Below, one piece after another: positions 11,587-23,077 of a DNA stretch of 64,000 nucleotides (within the stretch, counting starts at the first letter, position 1; every line of letters begins with the position of its first letter). Below the pieces are notes generated by a model. It had not been told where the DNA came from. It did no database searches and saw nothing but the letters and a program-made list of their open reading frames with translations. The DNA is taken from contig MU867121.1 in the NCBI GenBank assembly GCA_033725935.1, forward strand, positions 124,001 to 188,000, read 5' to 3'. The DNA is from Cladorrhinum sp. PSN259 (Eukaryota; Ascomycota; Sordariomycetes; Sordariales; Podosporaceae). The position numbers and the translations under genes were made by a program.

Positions 11587-13531
11587 GTGTGGTTGGGTCG
11601 GGTTGTACGGCCAGGATCGGCCCGGGTGGAGTGGTGGTCGTGACGTGGTCGCAAGGCAGTTTCCGAGAAATCATCGGAATCACCTATTGATTGGCCGTGG
11701 GGTATGGTCTGGACTGGGTCACTGGCTGAGGCCTCTTGAGATGGGACGGGACGGAACGTGGGCGGGAGAAGAGGTTTTGATGGTAACTGGTATAGAAATA
11801 CATGAGAGATCTAGAAGATGCAGCTAGAACATAGACGGGTTTGAAGTTCACGAAATACCTAATACGGGGTCAGGTACAATTGAACATGTGTAACCGAAGT
11901 CCAGACATTAGACTATGTGTTGCTTCCTCTGTGTCTCAGCCAGCAACCAGTCAGCAACATCTGGCAACGACTGAGTTCGCAGACGATCACCGCCTTCGCT
12001 GTTTGCTTTTTTTTCTTTTTTTTCTCTGACAATTGCTTATCATCTCAGGACAAGTCTTGCTTTTCTTTTTCCCCCCATTTAATTGCAGATGTAATCTGGA
12101 CCATGAGCTGATCCGAGAGAAGCGCGCGGTAAAATCGCACCAAGACCCGCAGCAATCCCGATCTGAACACAAAATGATCCATTCTCTAATTAGTGTTTGT
12201 CAAACCTTCGAAGACAGAAAACCGTTGGTATTGAATTATCCGGCAAAAATCTCTCCGTAGCCGCGCTCGTGGTTTAGCCACAGTGGAAACGGGAAACGGC
12301 TACCACCATGCATTCAAACCATGATCCATCTCAATGGGAATGAAAAAAATATCGGGAGGCGCTGCCAAGGCCTGCTTTTGCGTTGTTGCCCAACACCTCT
12401 GCGCCAACGGTTGATGGCGTGCATGCAATCCTTCTTCAGTCTGAGGTTCCGTGTTTCAGGAAATGAACCAATGGGGAGGTGCAGAATACTGTGGTCTGCA
12501 GGGGTGTGGAAGCGAAAAAAGGAAGTGGATTGTCCCTGCGCTAGCGTGAGTGATGTTACAAGTAAATGGTGGAACTAATATGGTAACCTTGCATATTTCT
12601 TGTAGAAAGATTAACCTCAATCTGCAAATGGGCCCCTCCCCCGCGTCCGAAATGGCCGACCCAGCCAATGCCGCCGACGATGGCATCCAAGGGCCCGTTT
12701 GTGGGACCGATTGGAAGGGGACCCCTGTCATGCACACTTCCTCGATGGAAGGGTGAAAGCCCCTTATCCCCCACCCGCTACCCGATTGTCGCAGATTCAC
12801 TTTCACTCTCAACCACCCACGTTCCCTGGAGTTTTGGACAGTCTACGAGTTGGAAGAAGCGGCCTCTCGAAACATTCTTTGCGGCCATTCCCAGTCAATC
12901 ATTCACTTTTTAGAATCGAATATCCATTAGCCAGGATACAAACAAGAACCACACACACATTCTCTCTCCATATTTCCTTTTTTAGACGCCAACCAACTCT
13001 CACCAGCCTTCCCCACTGTCGCGTACCAAGTTTCCTGCAACTCAACTGCATATCCCATCCCCATTGGGCAGCCTTTGGAATTCTTCCCCAGCCGATCAAA
13101 CTCGGAATCGGTCCACGGCGTTTACCTTAACCTCTCACTGGTATCCGGGTCCAGCATCGCTATCCCTGGTCTCGCAGTTGATCAGCCAAAAGGATCTCCC
13201 AGTCTCCAGCCATGCGTTGTTAGAAGCACAGGAGTCAGGACTGTCGTGGCCACAGCTGGCCCTGCTCTGCGATTTACCCGGGCCCACCGTTTCGATTTTT
13301 GCCTTCTTTTATCACGACCCTCTCCTTCTACAACACCATCGGTCTGGGACAGGAGTATCGCACTCCCTTGCGACACCAGCACAGTCGTTACCTTCGCAGG
13401 CGAGGAGCGACTTGTGCGAACCGCAGGACGGATTACACACTCTCTTTGCGCTCTGTTTCGAGATACCCCCATTTTGCGATATTTTTCCACCCTAGTTTGG
13501 GCTTTTGCGCCTGGTTCGCGCAGTCATTGAC
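11587..13531. other. Long intergenic region, mainly the leader and promoter of the KCH gene
   Basis: About 1.9 kb without a convincing gene. It contains pyrimidine tracts (near 12007-12027 and 12060-12080) and, from about 12900, CT-rich sequence typical of a long 5' leader. Frames of 100-150 codons at 12699-13600 overlap one another, lack domains, and look like chance ORFs in the leader, possibly upstream ORFs of the KCH gene. Confidence 0.45.
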
Positions 13532-16245
13532 ATGGGTCTTTTCAGTCATAAGCGGCGGCATGTGGAGGTTCGGCCAGAGCAGAAATGGGACTTTATTGTG
13601 AGAACAGGACAAGCTGGGGCACGGAGATATGGGATGAGATGAACTGACCGTCTCATTCACAGAGTCTAAACGATTTTAAAGCAACTTCTTGCTGGACGCC
13701 ATTTGCCTATGGATTTATCTGGGTATCCCTACTCATCTCAATTTCAGTCTATGTGGTCGATATCTTTACCGCCTACCAACTTCTGGCTTTCAACAAATGG
13801 TCATCCCAGATCGAACCCAGTATCCCTTTGGACGTGTCAAAATGGATTTTCGCTGGCTGCATCATCTTATCGGTAATTAACTTGATATACGAGTACATTC
13901 GAGCCTTCAACATCATGCGTCGCGGAAGTGTAGCCGAGTCATTTCTGGACCACTTAGCCACCCGTATCCAGTGTCTGAGAATTGGCAGTCGAGGATGGAA
14001 AAGATTTCTCGTCTTTGCGGAACTTACCAAAAGTAAGAAGGGAGCCGAGTACATTGCTCTCTTCACATTTTTCAGTTTCCAGAGTTGGATTCGTGTTCTC
14101 CTTTGCGCAGGACCACGTCAAGTCATCAACGGTTTTACCCTCTACTCGGTCTTCCGCGTGAAGCTCGAAATCCAAGGAACCAATTTCGACAGCTCTCTCG
14201 CCAGCTTCATCGAAAAGATTAAGGCTCTTGCGACTGAAGAAACGCAACAGGCTGTCATTCTCTGCGGCATGCTCTTTACCCTTGTTGTCTGGGTCTTTTC
14301 GTTCCTGTCTTTGCTTCTGGCTGGTTTATTTTTCGTCTGCTTTTTGTGGGGATACATTCCCCGCGCAGATGGTGGGTTGACAGGATTCTGCGAGCGCAAG
14401 GTCAACAAGCGGCTGAGGGAAATTGTCTCAGACAAGATCAACAAGGCGTTGGAAGATGACGAAAGGAAGAGGAGGAAGGCCGAGGTCAGAGCTGCAAAGA
14501 AGACGGGTGAAATTAGGCCTGTGACTTTGAAACCGTCACTGCCGGTATTAAACGACGACGACTTGCCACCGATGCCGATAAAGAGAGCCGATACTTTCAT
14601 GTCAATTTCCGAAAAGACCGATGTCAGCACCGGCAGCTTCGAGATGAATCAGTTAGGCGGAAAGCGGCCAATGCCATCTCGGGCAGGTACTACCAAAACA
14701 ACCATCAGCCAGTATTCATCCAGAGCATCACTGATTGGTGGCGCTGCTGAGATGGGTGTTGTTCGTTCGGGATCCCCCGCTCCTACGGTACCGGACATGG
14801 GTGGATATCCGCTTTCCAGAACAACAACTGGAGCCTCCAATATGAGCTATGGCCCTCCCCGTTCGCAGTCTCCCACTCGTACATTGCCGAGAATGGATAC
14901 TGGCGGATATCCACCGTCTAGAGCACCGACTGGAGCATCCAACAGGCCTTACGGTCCAGGCCCTCAGATGCAGAGAATGCCATCGAACGGCTCTATGCTT
15001 GCAGGCCCTCAGATGCAGAGAATGCCATCGAACGGCTCTATGCTTGCTGGCGCTCAGGTGCCGAGGATGCCTTTCAACGGCCCAGCCATTGATCGGGGTC
15101 ACACGGCCAGTCCGGCGATTTACTCTTCAGAAACAGGCACTGGAAGAATGCCTGCCAACGGGCCGAATAGCTATAGAGGACCCGGCCAAAATCAGCCCAG
15201 CAATAGCTGGCAAACACAGGACGAAAGCAGACGGCCGAATTTACCTAGTCTCGAGCCTACCTTGCCCAACCTCGAACCCACTTTGCCAAACCTTGACTCT
15301 GGCTTGCCTCAGCTTGCACCATCCTTGCCTAATCTACCGGCATTGCCGAATTTTGATGAGTTCCAAAGTGGACGGGCCAGCCCAGCTCCATTGACAACCT
15401 CCTACCTCAATGGCTCTATGTCACCTCCCAGGACAGGCCCAGGAGGATATCCTACGCGTAGCGCCACAAATCCGATGCCTCCACGAGGCCCAGGGGCCTA
15501 CCCACCACAGAGGAATATGACAGCTCCAATTCAGCAGGGCCAGGCTTCGTACCACCAGCGAACCAATAGTAACAGTTCCGGACGGAGCAGCCCAGGGCCA
15601 TTCGGCAATCAGCCTATTCGCCACCAGCAGACTCCTAGCAACAGTTCGCTGAGGAACATGACTGTGCCAGGGACATCTTCTTATGGGCAAGCTCAGAGCG
15701 GCGAGGATGAATACGATTATCCCCCTCGCTCCAACACCATGCCGGTCAATGGTGCTCGGGCAGCCCCTGCTGTTCGTCAGGACGATGATAACTATGGATA
15801 TCCTCTCCGATCAAACACTATGCCTGTTACCAACAGCAATATTGGTCGAGCAACCCCTGCAGCACGGGAGCCATTCCCGATCCAGGAGGATGAGGAGTAT
15901 GGATATCCTTCTACTCGCCAGACGAATCCCGTGGCTACGGGCCCGATTCGATCAAACACCGCCATGGCTGGAACCTACTCGTCACAACAAAACGATAGTG
16001 CATATTCGGGACAGCAACCATATCGAGCAAACACCATGCCTGTCAACAATGCTGGATCCTCTTATCAGACCCGAGATGCCGACCGGGATCAGCGGGGCGA
16101 TGAGTACGATTATCCACTTCCCGGCAGGTCCAATACGATGCCTGTGAACAACAACAGTAGAGGTCCGGCGCCATCGTCTTCTCGACAGAACTATAACGGG
16201 TGGAGTGATGATCTAGAGAGGGGTAATGGGTCAGGCAGGTATTAG
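13532..16245 (+). CDS. Fungal low-affinity potassium transport protein, KCH (Kch1/Prm6) family
   Basis: Exons 13532-13597 and 13663-16245 encode 882 residues. The first exon gives MGLFSHKRRHVEVRPEQKWD; the splice joins it to a membrane segment (TPFAYGFIWVSLLISISVYV). Further hydrophobic segments follow (WIFAGCIILSVINLIYEY, then a long pair around VILCGMLFTLVVWVFSF and LFFVCFLWGYIP). The segment VAESFLDHLATRIQ...GWKRFLVFAELTKSKKGAEYIALFTFFSFQ fits the KCH family, whose yeast members drive K+ influx during pheromone response or Ca2+ signalling. After about residue 290 comes a 590-residue disordered Pro/Ser/Asn tail with repeats: a 15-residue unit in two exact copies (14959-15048), LPNLEPTLPNL-like units, and RSNTMPV motifs. 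The tail is far longer than in yeast and may be a regulatory region. Confidence 0.87.
14959..15048 (+). repeat. Exact 45-nt tandem duplication in the KCH tail
   Basis: Two identical 45-nt units encode GPQMQRMPSNGSMLA twice; a third degenerate unit (AQVPRMPFNGP) follows. The identity at DNA level indicates recent duplication. Confidence 0.9.
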
Positions 16246-16957
16246 TGGCGGCGAAAGGGGAGTTTTTGATACCATTTTTGATCTGAAAAGACGTTTCTCG
16301 TCATTGATTTTTTTATTCTGTGACATTATACCTATTTGTATATACTACTTTTTATTTCCCTTGAGTTCTTTCTGAACGGATTTATGACCACTACTACACC
16401 AAAGTTTCTTGTTTACTAGGCATTGCATTCTCTTTTTGTCACTGCTGTATGTTTTATCCGGATCAAACAAGAGTCTTGGTCAGGCTGCTGTGTTCTGGAA
16501 ATCTCCGTGATGCGTGGGCATTATTCATCTTGCCCAGAACTTGGCCGCATATGGTTAAGGACCAAATGGATCGAGTCTTGGTTAATAAGAGACGGTGAGG
16601 GGTCAAAGCGACTTGAGGGGACTCAGGTTGAATGGTGTGGTTGACGGGCGCAGCTTTGTTCCGATGCGCCCTGAACCCGACTGATTTGTCATTGGTTGAT
16701 TCATGCTTACTATGGTATTGCACCATTCCCGAGCCGACATCACACACGCCATGTGAGATTGTGATATCAACTTCACTTACTAAGCCCATTGCATATGACA
16801 TGAAAGCTTCATGATTCTCTTTATTCTCGCAACACTCCCGTTGTTCCTGTCCAGGACGTTGGGTTATAATTCTGGCCAACTGCACCCATTCGAACTTCAA
16901 TCGTACACACCGTTTAGTATCCTCAGTCACATAACATACACCAACCCCCTGTTCAGC
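16246..16957. other. Intergenic: KCH 3' region and upstream region of the flavoenzyme
   Basis: T-rich 3' region of the KCH gene (about 16260-16400) followed by the upstream region of the next plus-strand gene. No coding signal seen. Confidence 0.5.
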
Positions 16958-18865
16958 ATGGCCACCATCATTCAAGAGGCTCACAACGGCTGGCACGCTG
17001 GAGAACAGGCAGTCCATAAACTGTTGAAAGTGCCCACTTCAAGCAGAGAAAATCCTACCAACTCCGGTCTCCCGCCTTCATACGCTCGCCGCGTCGCAAT
17101 CTCACCACTGGTTGCTCTCGGAGCATTAGATGACCAAGGAAGACCATGGACAACAATTTGGGGCGGCGAACGCGGGTTCATACGCCCAGTGGCTCATTCC
17201 GTCCTCGGCCTTCAAAGCATAGTCGACAAAGGCAATGATCCGGTCCTGAAATCGCTGCTGAACGGAATACCAGACGGCGAGGTATTCCAAAGCGACGAGG
17301 GCAAGCCCATCAGCGCACTCAGCATCGACCTCGAAACCAGAGACCGCGTCAAGCTCGCTGGAAAAATGGTCGTCGGCACCGTAGGCGGTCGACCCGATTC
17401 CAAGTCCATAGGGGAAGTCCAAATGGCTCTGCACATCCAAGAAAGCCTAGGCAACTGTCCCAAATACCTGAACAAGAAGACGATCCGACCTCACATCCCC
17501 GCCCCTGAGCTCGTCTCTTCCACGCTGCCACTTTCCGAAGAGGCCGTTTCTCTCATATCCCAAGCGGACATGTTTTTCCTGTCTTCGACGAACAACGTAT
17601 CAATGGACACCAACCACCGAGGCGGTTCCCCCGGTTTCGTAAGAGTCCTCACAAACTCTGCAACCGAAGGGGGAGTCACTCTGGTCTATCCGGAATACTC
17701 GGGCAACCGCCTCTACCAGACGCTGGGCAATCTTCACGTCAACCCGCTCATCGGCCTCGCCATACCGGATTACACCACCTCTTCCGTGCTGTACATCACC
17801 GGCACTTCTTCCCTCCTCGTAAACCCCGAAGCGTCAAGACTCCTCCCGCATACAAAACTTGCGGTCAAGATAACCGTTTCCTCGGCCATTTACGTCCGCG
17901 ATTCCCTGCCGTTCAGAGGCACACCGGGGGAGCTATCTCCTTATAATCCCCCCTTACGCTCCACTACTGGCACATCATCTACCGTCTCTTCTTCCGACCG
18001 CTCTACTACAGGAAACGCAATAGCATCAGCAACACTGATCGCCCGCAAAACCTTGACACCTTCCATCTCCAAATTCACATTCTACCTCAAGCCGGAGCGA
18101 CGAGGCGGCGGCAGCAGCAGCGCCGATGAAAACATGATAATAAAGCCATGGCAAGCCGCAGGACACGTAACCCTCGACTTTGGCGCGGAACTGGATTTGG
18201 GTTACGCCCACATGAACGACAACGACCCGCAGGCGCTCAACGACGATTACGTCCGTTCATTTACCGTTTCTTCGTCACCGCCACCCCCTTCGACCATCAC
18301 ACAGATAGAGAAAGAGGGTGTGCAGTTCGAAATTACCGCCAGAAGAACAGGCGGACCCGTGACGGGGTTGATGTTCAAGCACGACGTAAAGCGGACTCCG
18401 CTCGAGGTGCCCGTCTTGGGGTTCGGCGGGGGTGAGCTAGCGGTTTTTAGTGAACTGGATAAAACCAAAAATAAAAAGACGGTGTTTATCGCCGGTGGCG
18501 TCGGGATTACACCTCTGTTGTCGCAGAATCTCGAAGAGCAAGGGGAAGACGTCGAGGTTATTTGGAGTCTAAGAGGGGAGGATCTGGGTTTGGTGCAAGA
18601 ATTGAGCGAGGGATGGAGAAACAGCGGAAGAGTAAAGGTTTTTATTACGGGTACTGTAAAAGATGAAGAGGAGATTGAAAAGTTTAAACGGATGGGAATT
18701 CGAGTCGAAAGGAGGAGAGTTAAAAAAGAGGACGTGCTGGGGTTGAAGGGTGAGAAAAACGGAGAAATGCGGTGGTTGTTGTGCGCTGGTGAGGGAATGT
18801 TGAAGGTTTTGATGGGCTGGTTGGAGGGCGAGGGTGAGGTTGTGGTGGAGAGTTTTGGGTATTGA
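16958..18865 (+). CDS. Fused FMN-binding split-barrel / ferredoxin-reductase-like oxidoreductase
   Basis: A single exon of 635 residues. The ATG at 16958 (MATIIQEAHNGWHAGEQAVH) is preferred; an in-frame upstream ATG at 16811 would add 49 residues with no family resemblance. The N-terminal half (about 40-270) resembles pyridoxamine-phosphate-oxidase-like FMN split barrels (SPLVALGALDDQGRPWTTIW; LHVNPLIGLAIPDY). From about 350 comes a ferredoxin-NADP reductase fold: FAD-binding RSFT in DDYVRSFTVSS, a nucleotide-binding FIAGGVGITPLLSQ, and a C-terminal aromatic Tyr as in FNR enzymes. No C-terminal 2Fe-2S cysteine cluster is visible, unlike many bacterial homologues. The predicted role is NAD(P)H-linked redox chemistry on an unknown substrate. 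The gene stands alone. Confidence 0.78.
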   Translation: MATIIQEAHNGWHAGEQAVHKLLKVPTSSRENPTNSGLPPSYARRVAISPLVALGALDDQGRPWTTIWGGERGFIRPVAHSVLGLQSIVDKGNDPVLKSLLNGIPDGEVFQSDEGKPISALSIDLETRDRVKLAGKMVVGTVGGRPDSKSIGEVQMALHIQESLGNCPKYLNKKTIRPHIPAPELVSSTLPLSEEAVSLISQADMFFLSSTNNVSMDTNHRGGSPGFVRVLTNSATEGGVTLVYPEYSGNRLYQTLGNLHVNPLIGLAIPDYTTSSVLYITGTSSLLVNPEASRLLPHTKLAVKITVSSAIYVRDSLPFRGTPGELSPYNPPLRSTTGTSSTVSSSDRSTTGNAIASATLIARKTLTPSISKFTFYLKPERRGGGSSSADENMIIKPWQAAGHVTLDFGAELDLGYAHMNDNDPQALNDDYVRSFTVSSSPPPPSTITQIEKEGVQFEITARRTGGPVTGLMFKHDVKRTPLEVPVLGFGGGELAVFSELDKTKNKKTVFIAGGVGITPLLSQNLEEQGEDVEVIWSLRGEDLGLVQELSEGWRNSGRVKVFITGTVKDEEEIEKFKRMGIRVERRRVKKEDVLGLKGEKNGEMRWLLCAGEGMLKVLMGWLEGEGEVVVESFGY

Positions 18866-19846
18866 TTGAATGGCTTCCAGGTTTGTCTTGTATGGAATTA
18901 ATGGGGTTGTTCATCCTCCCCTATCCTGTTAAAATTGGAATAAATATTCTGTACACAAGAGATACATACCAGCGCTGGGGAATTGGAGACAGGTTAAGAC
19001 TGAGATCCGGTGAATATAGAGCAACGAGAAAGCTGTGGCGAAGGCTGGATGAAAATGAGTGGCCCTGAAGGCTCATACATATTCTTCGGTATAGTGCTTC
19101 TTATATTTTTCCTTTCCTAAAGTTCAGAGTCCTCTTAGTTTCATCTTTACTACCTTCTCTATGGCTGCCACTAATGGGAGCCATCGTCCAAGAAGAAAAA
19201 TAATTCTATGTACAGAATACCATTCCAAATATGTTTCTGATACCCCAAAAAGTCTTCTCGATCCTTCCAATCCCGCCATTTACATATCTTCCACACCTTC
19301 ATTTATATCTTTCCGTCATCATGGCTTCTTGATCCAAAACAATACATGTCCAAGCAATACTCGCTCGCTGATTGTCGCTTGCTTCGCTCATGATCTCGCT
19401 TCACAACCTGAAATAGCAAAAGTATATCCCACGCCCCCCCCAAAAAAAAACGCCTTGAACTCCCTTTGCCCAAATTATGCGATATAATGCACCCATGTAG
19501 CCAATTAGAGCGCAATTAGAGCAAAACAAGAACCCCTCCAAAAATGGACCAAAAAAAATATCATCCATCCAAATGCCCTCCTCGTCGTAACTAACACCGT
19601 CTTTCCTGCCTCCTTCACTCTCGCTCCGCCCTTTCATAGCAACGGTCCGACCTGTGCTGAGCTTGCTGTTCGACAAAGACGAACTGAGATATATTTCGGT
19701 ATCCCAGCTCCAGTCTCAGCCCCGACGAGGTGAGACCCCCTCTGCAGGAAAGCAAGTAAGGCTGACCGAAAAGAGTGTGAGTGATAGTGAAAAGCAAGTG
19801 TGAGGATGAGTGAGTACAGAGCGAGGAGAAATGCCCAAGCGTTTCA
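18866..19846. other. Convergent intergenic region
   Basis: This region lies between the 3' ends of the flavoenzyme (+) and the microprotein gene (-). It holds 3' regions, C- and A-tracts near 19432-19450 and low-complexity AT. I see no domain-bearing frame. Confidence 0.5.
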
Positions 19847-20020
19847 TCAAGTCCTCGAATCAGCCAAATCCTCACTCGTACTGCTGTCCGAGCTGGTCGT
19901 TACTGTTCCCCTCACGTTCGCGCGCGCCACGCTGACCAAGTGGTAAATACCGAATGCAATGAGCGCCAACACGATGAAGAGCATGATGATGATCACGGCG
20001 ATTACGTCGTTTTGTTTCAT
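19847..20020 (-). CDS. 57-residue single-pass membrane microprotein
   Basis: A short ORF from ATG at 20020 to TGA at 19847 begins MKQNDVIAVIIIMLFIVLAL and continues IAFGIYHLVSVARANVRG before a Ser/Thr/Asp-rich tail ending LADSRT. The 5-residue polar N-terminus, one hydrophobic helix (about 6-31), a basic flank (ARANVR) and an acidic, Ser-rich tail give a clear tail- or signal-anchored layout. The adenines before the start (CCAAAATG) fit a fungal start context. I do not recognise a family. A 26-residue hydrophobic run bounded by correct topology signals is unlikely by chance, but expression is unproven. Confidence 0.55.
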   Translation of the reverse strand: MKQNDVIAVIIIMLFIVLALIAFGIYHLVSVARANVRGTVTTSSDSSTSEDLADSRT

Positions 20021-21246
20021 TTTGGCGGTTTTCTGTCAAGATATCCCTCTTTTAAACTGCGTTTGGTGTTTTGATATTGTGAGACAGTTTCCGATGCTGT
20101 CCGTGGCGGTCAAATATCCGTTCAAGCTTGCTTGTGTGTGGGTCGTTCAGAACGGATTGAATGAGATGAGTGTATGTGCGCGCGCGCGTGTGTGGTGAGA
20201 TTCGTTTTACTCGTTTATTCGTAGTCTCGTTTTCTTGAAGCGAGTAACAGTAATGATGATGTTTTCTAGATATCGCGTTAGCAACAATCGCCTTACAGGA
20301 TTAAACACCATTTTTGCGACTGCTTGTTGCGACGCAAGCTTGCTTTGCTTTGCTTGCTTCACCGTCACTTCGTTGCGGGGTTCGGGGTCCCGTTCCCAAG
20401 CTTCGCATCGCAACATGGAAACAGCAAGCTCCAAAAATACATGCTCGTGAGTTCTGTACGTACCTTATTGAATCGTCGTCAGAGTTCTCATACAATTGCA
20501 ATGTCTCGTTTCAAGTCATCCAAAAATACCGCTAGAATGTAGGCAAATAAAGAATCAAGGATTCCAGGAAAAGAGGAAGAGAGCAAGAGCAAGCAAGGTC
20601 GTGGTGTGGTGGTGCGGTTGCGCGCATGCCAGCCCAAATAAGGCCGGTTGCCCCGCCACCTCAATTGATTTGTTCCTTGCACCAAGCAGCTGGGCTGGGG
20701 TTGGTTCGTGTGTGTAAAAAAAAAAGTCAACAAAAAAGGGAATGGCTGGGTGGTGAGTGAACAACCGGTGTTGGGCTTGGCGGGATGACAGCCCACCACC
20801 CCCTTGTTTTGGTACCTTATGCAGGGGTTGGTCCACTGGAAGAGGTGGATGATGACGCCGCAGCAAAACCAACCTCGTCTTTTTCCGATTTCAAGATTTG
20901 ATGGGATTTACTCCGTACGGATATATGTATATATATAACAAAAAGCCGTGGAATGATTATAAAGCCCAAAAGGATCGAATTGATGACATTCCTGCTACGG
21001 TCGACAAGAGACTCATGGTATAACCCCAACTTCTTCCAATGAATCAGAAACTGAGAAAAGCCGTTGCCTGCAATTATGAAGGGAAACCAAACGCCGGGAA
21101 CCCGTTTTCCTCCTTGAGAATCCAACGCGCCTAAACCACAAGAAAACAAAAAAAGGATAAAAAAGAATCAGGAAAGAAGATTTCATTGAATTTGTTCGCC
21201 AAATGCATTATACGCCTTTTATAAAGGCCTCCAAGGCATCATCTTC
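20021..21246. other. Intergenic: upstream of the microprotein and 3' of HP1
   Basis: About 1.2 kb. It includes an alternating purine-pyrimidine run (GCGCGCGCGTGTG near 20177-20192), a (TA)n stretch near 20925-20938 and poly-A tracts. A 110-codon minus-strand frame (20817-21149) has a hydrophobic stretch but no recognisable domain and is not called as a gene. Confidence 0.4.
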
Positions 21247-22318
21247 CTAAGTTGACTCGGAGTCTGGATCCCTCTTAATAATTCTGACATGTCGCTCATA
21301 AAATTGGAGCATCTATGTCCGGGTAGATGTTAGCTTTTGTTAACCCTATAAACTTCGTAACAGCACATGTTGACGTACCTTCTGGGGACACCGTTGATAG
21401 ATTACCGGCGTCTCGTGTTGGGTCTTCTTCCCGTTCTTCCAAGTCAAGTAAACCATCAACTTGCCAGTCTCCTCATCCTCACACGCGTCGAGATCCGCAA
21501 CGTCGTTCTCCCAGCTTCCGGGGGGAGGTCTCCATTGGACTGCTTCCACGCTTGCTGGCGTGTCGGAATCTGCTGGATGTGTGCCGTTCTCTCTCCTTGA
21601 TCGCTTTCCGCTGGTCTGAGGGGCGTTCGAAGCTCTCCCCCTCTTCTTGCCCTTCAGGGCCGTTGTGCTTTGTTCGAACAGAGCTGCGCGACCACCGATG
21701 CTCCTAAGATACTCGGACAAGATCTCCTTCGCGTTCTCTAAATTCTCCTCGGGTTCCCACGTTCTGTCGGACTTCTTCTCGTAACCCTCCCATTTGATTT
21801 CAAAGAGAGGTTGACCATCCTGCAATCGTCCATGTCAGCCGTGCTCCCGAACTCTGAGTTGTTGGTGACAGTTGATTCTGCCTTACGTTTCCAATCGTGT
21901 GGGAGAGAATCTTTTCCACTGTGAATCTGGGTGCCGGTCAGCCTGCGTCCTCGCAGTTTCGGCAGCAGAATATTTCTCATACACTTCCTCGTCGCCGTCC
22001 TCGCTTCCCTCCTCTTCTTCTTCATCCTCGTCCTCAACAACTCCGTTCTTAACGTCGGTGTCTTCTATATCGTCGTCATCGTAAACCGGCGCCTTCTTCT
22101 CGCGGGCCGTCTTTCTCGCGGTCGACCTCTGGTCCCGGTCGGATCCCTCGTCGTCACTGACAGCTGTTCCGATAGAGTTAGTCCACAGAAAGAAAGTGGG
22201 AGTGGCGTAGCTTATAAATGGTTCAATCGCAGATCTTTGTGAGCGCGGCGCGACCAGCCGAAACGCCAGACTTTAAATATGCAAATAGAAGTTGCGATTC
22301 ACACATACCTGGTGGCAT
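21247..22318 (-). CDS. hpo: Heterochromatin protein 1 (chromodomain + chromoshadow domain)
   Basis: Five exons on the minus strand: 22309-22318, 21983-22163, 21887-21926, 21379-21819 and 21247-21312, giving 245 residues. The first coding exon is only 10 nt. The N-terminal region is acidic (DEDEEEEEGSEDGDEE). The chromodomain (about 63-115) reads FTVEKILSHTIGN-DGQPLFEIKWEGYEKKSDRTWEPEENL, with Phe65 in the first aromatic-cage position and the Trp/Tyr of KWEGY completing the cage. The chromoshadow domain (about 168-235) contains VYLTWKNGKKTQHETPVIYQRCPQK followed, across an intron, by MLQFYERHVRIIK. By family it binds H3K9-methylated histone and directs DNA methylation and heterochromatin in Neurospora (hpo). 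The exon 3 acceptor must be CCCAG; the CACAG 7-8 nt downstream breaks the frame. Confidence 0.93.
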
Positions 22319-22591
22319 TGTGCAGATTTACGGATTGCAAAAGTTTTCTTGTTCCTTGGAAATAGACGGTAACCTTGTCGTCAAAATATTAACGAGTGGC
22401 GCCAGCTCCTAGCTGCTACGAATTCCGTTTGCGACACGCTGCCGAGGATAGTGGTGATGGCTTCCCGACCAGCAAACGCGAAAAACGGGCCGGGGCCAGA
22501 CAAACACCCAGAGCTTGTTTGATTGATCACGTGACTTGGCGTGACAATGGCGGATGTGTTTGGAGGCGCGTTGGGGAACGATAACCCACCA

Positions 22592-22820
22592 AGCTGTGGA
22601 CAAAAAAACCGGCACTGCAAAGGTATACAACCACCAAAATCAGCACTTCTTCCGACCACAACTATGCCTCTGGATTCCTTTTCTCTACAAATATAAAACA
22701 TATATCTTTCATCATTGTATTGATTGGGGTGTAAAGAGGATTTTTAGCAGTCTCATACGCTGAAAAGGTGGTGTTTAGTTGTGCCTCTGCTTTACGGTAC
22801 CTATTATTTTGTCCACAGCG
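22592..22820 (+). mobile_element. MITE-like element, copy A
   Basis: About 229 bp bounded by imperfect terminal inverted repeats, AGCTGTGGACAAAA at the left and TTTTGTCCACAGCG at the right. The interior (GGTATACAACCACCAAAATC...) matches, in reverse orientation, the element at 30534-30787. No transposase is encoded, so it is non-autonomous. A target-site duplication is not clear for this copy. Confidence 0.8.
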
Positions 22821-23077
22821 TATGTCCGCCAACCACCTCTCAGAAGCCGTTTCAACTTGAAATTGCAGTCTTTGTTTTACCGCCGCGTAGGTAGGTAGCT
22901 CTCAAGTGATGATTATCAGTGCAATTACTTCATGATTTTTTTTAGCAGTGGATGTTGTCTTGGAAGTTCATCTACTCTCTTGCCAGCTCGTGTGGTTGTG
23001 TTTTTTTTGAGGAGTATTATTATCCGCCGAATCCCCCAGTTTAAGCCCAGAGAAATCGACCGGAGGATGAATGATTG

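Noticed and set aside
12699..13601. Several overlapping plus-strand frames of 100-150 codons upstream of the KCH gene
   Set aside because: They overlap in different frames and lack domains; best explained as leader sequence.
20817..21149. Minus-strand frame of 110 codons with a hydrophobic stretch
   Set aside because: Overlaps low-complexity TA repeats, and I found no family or splice support.
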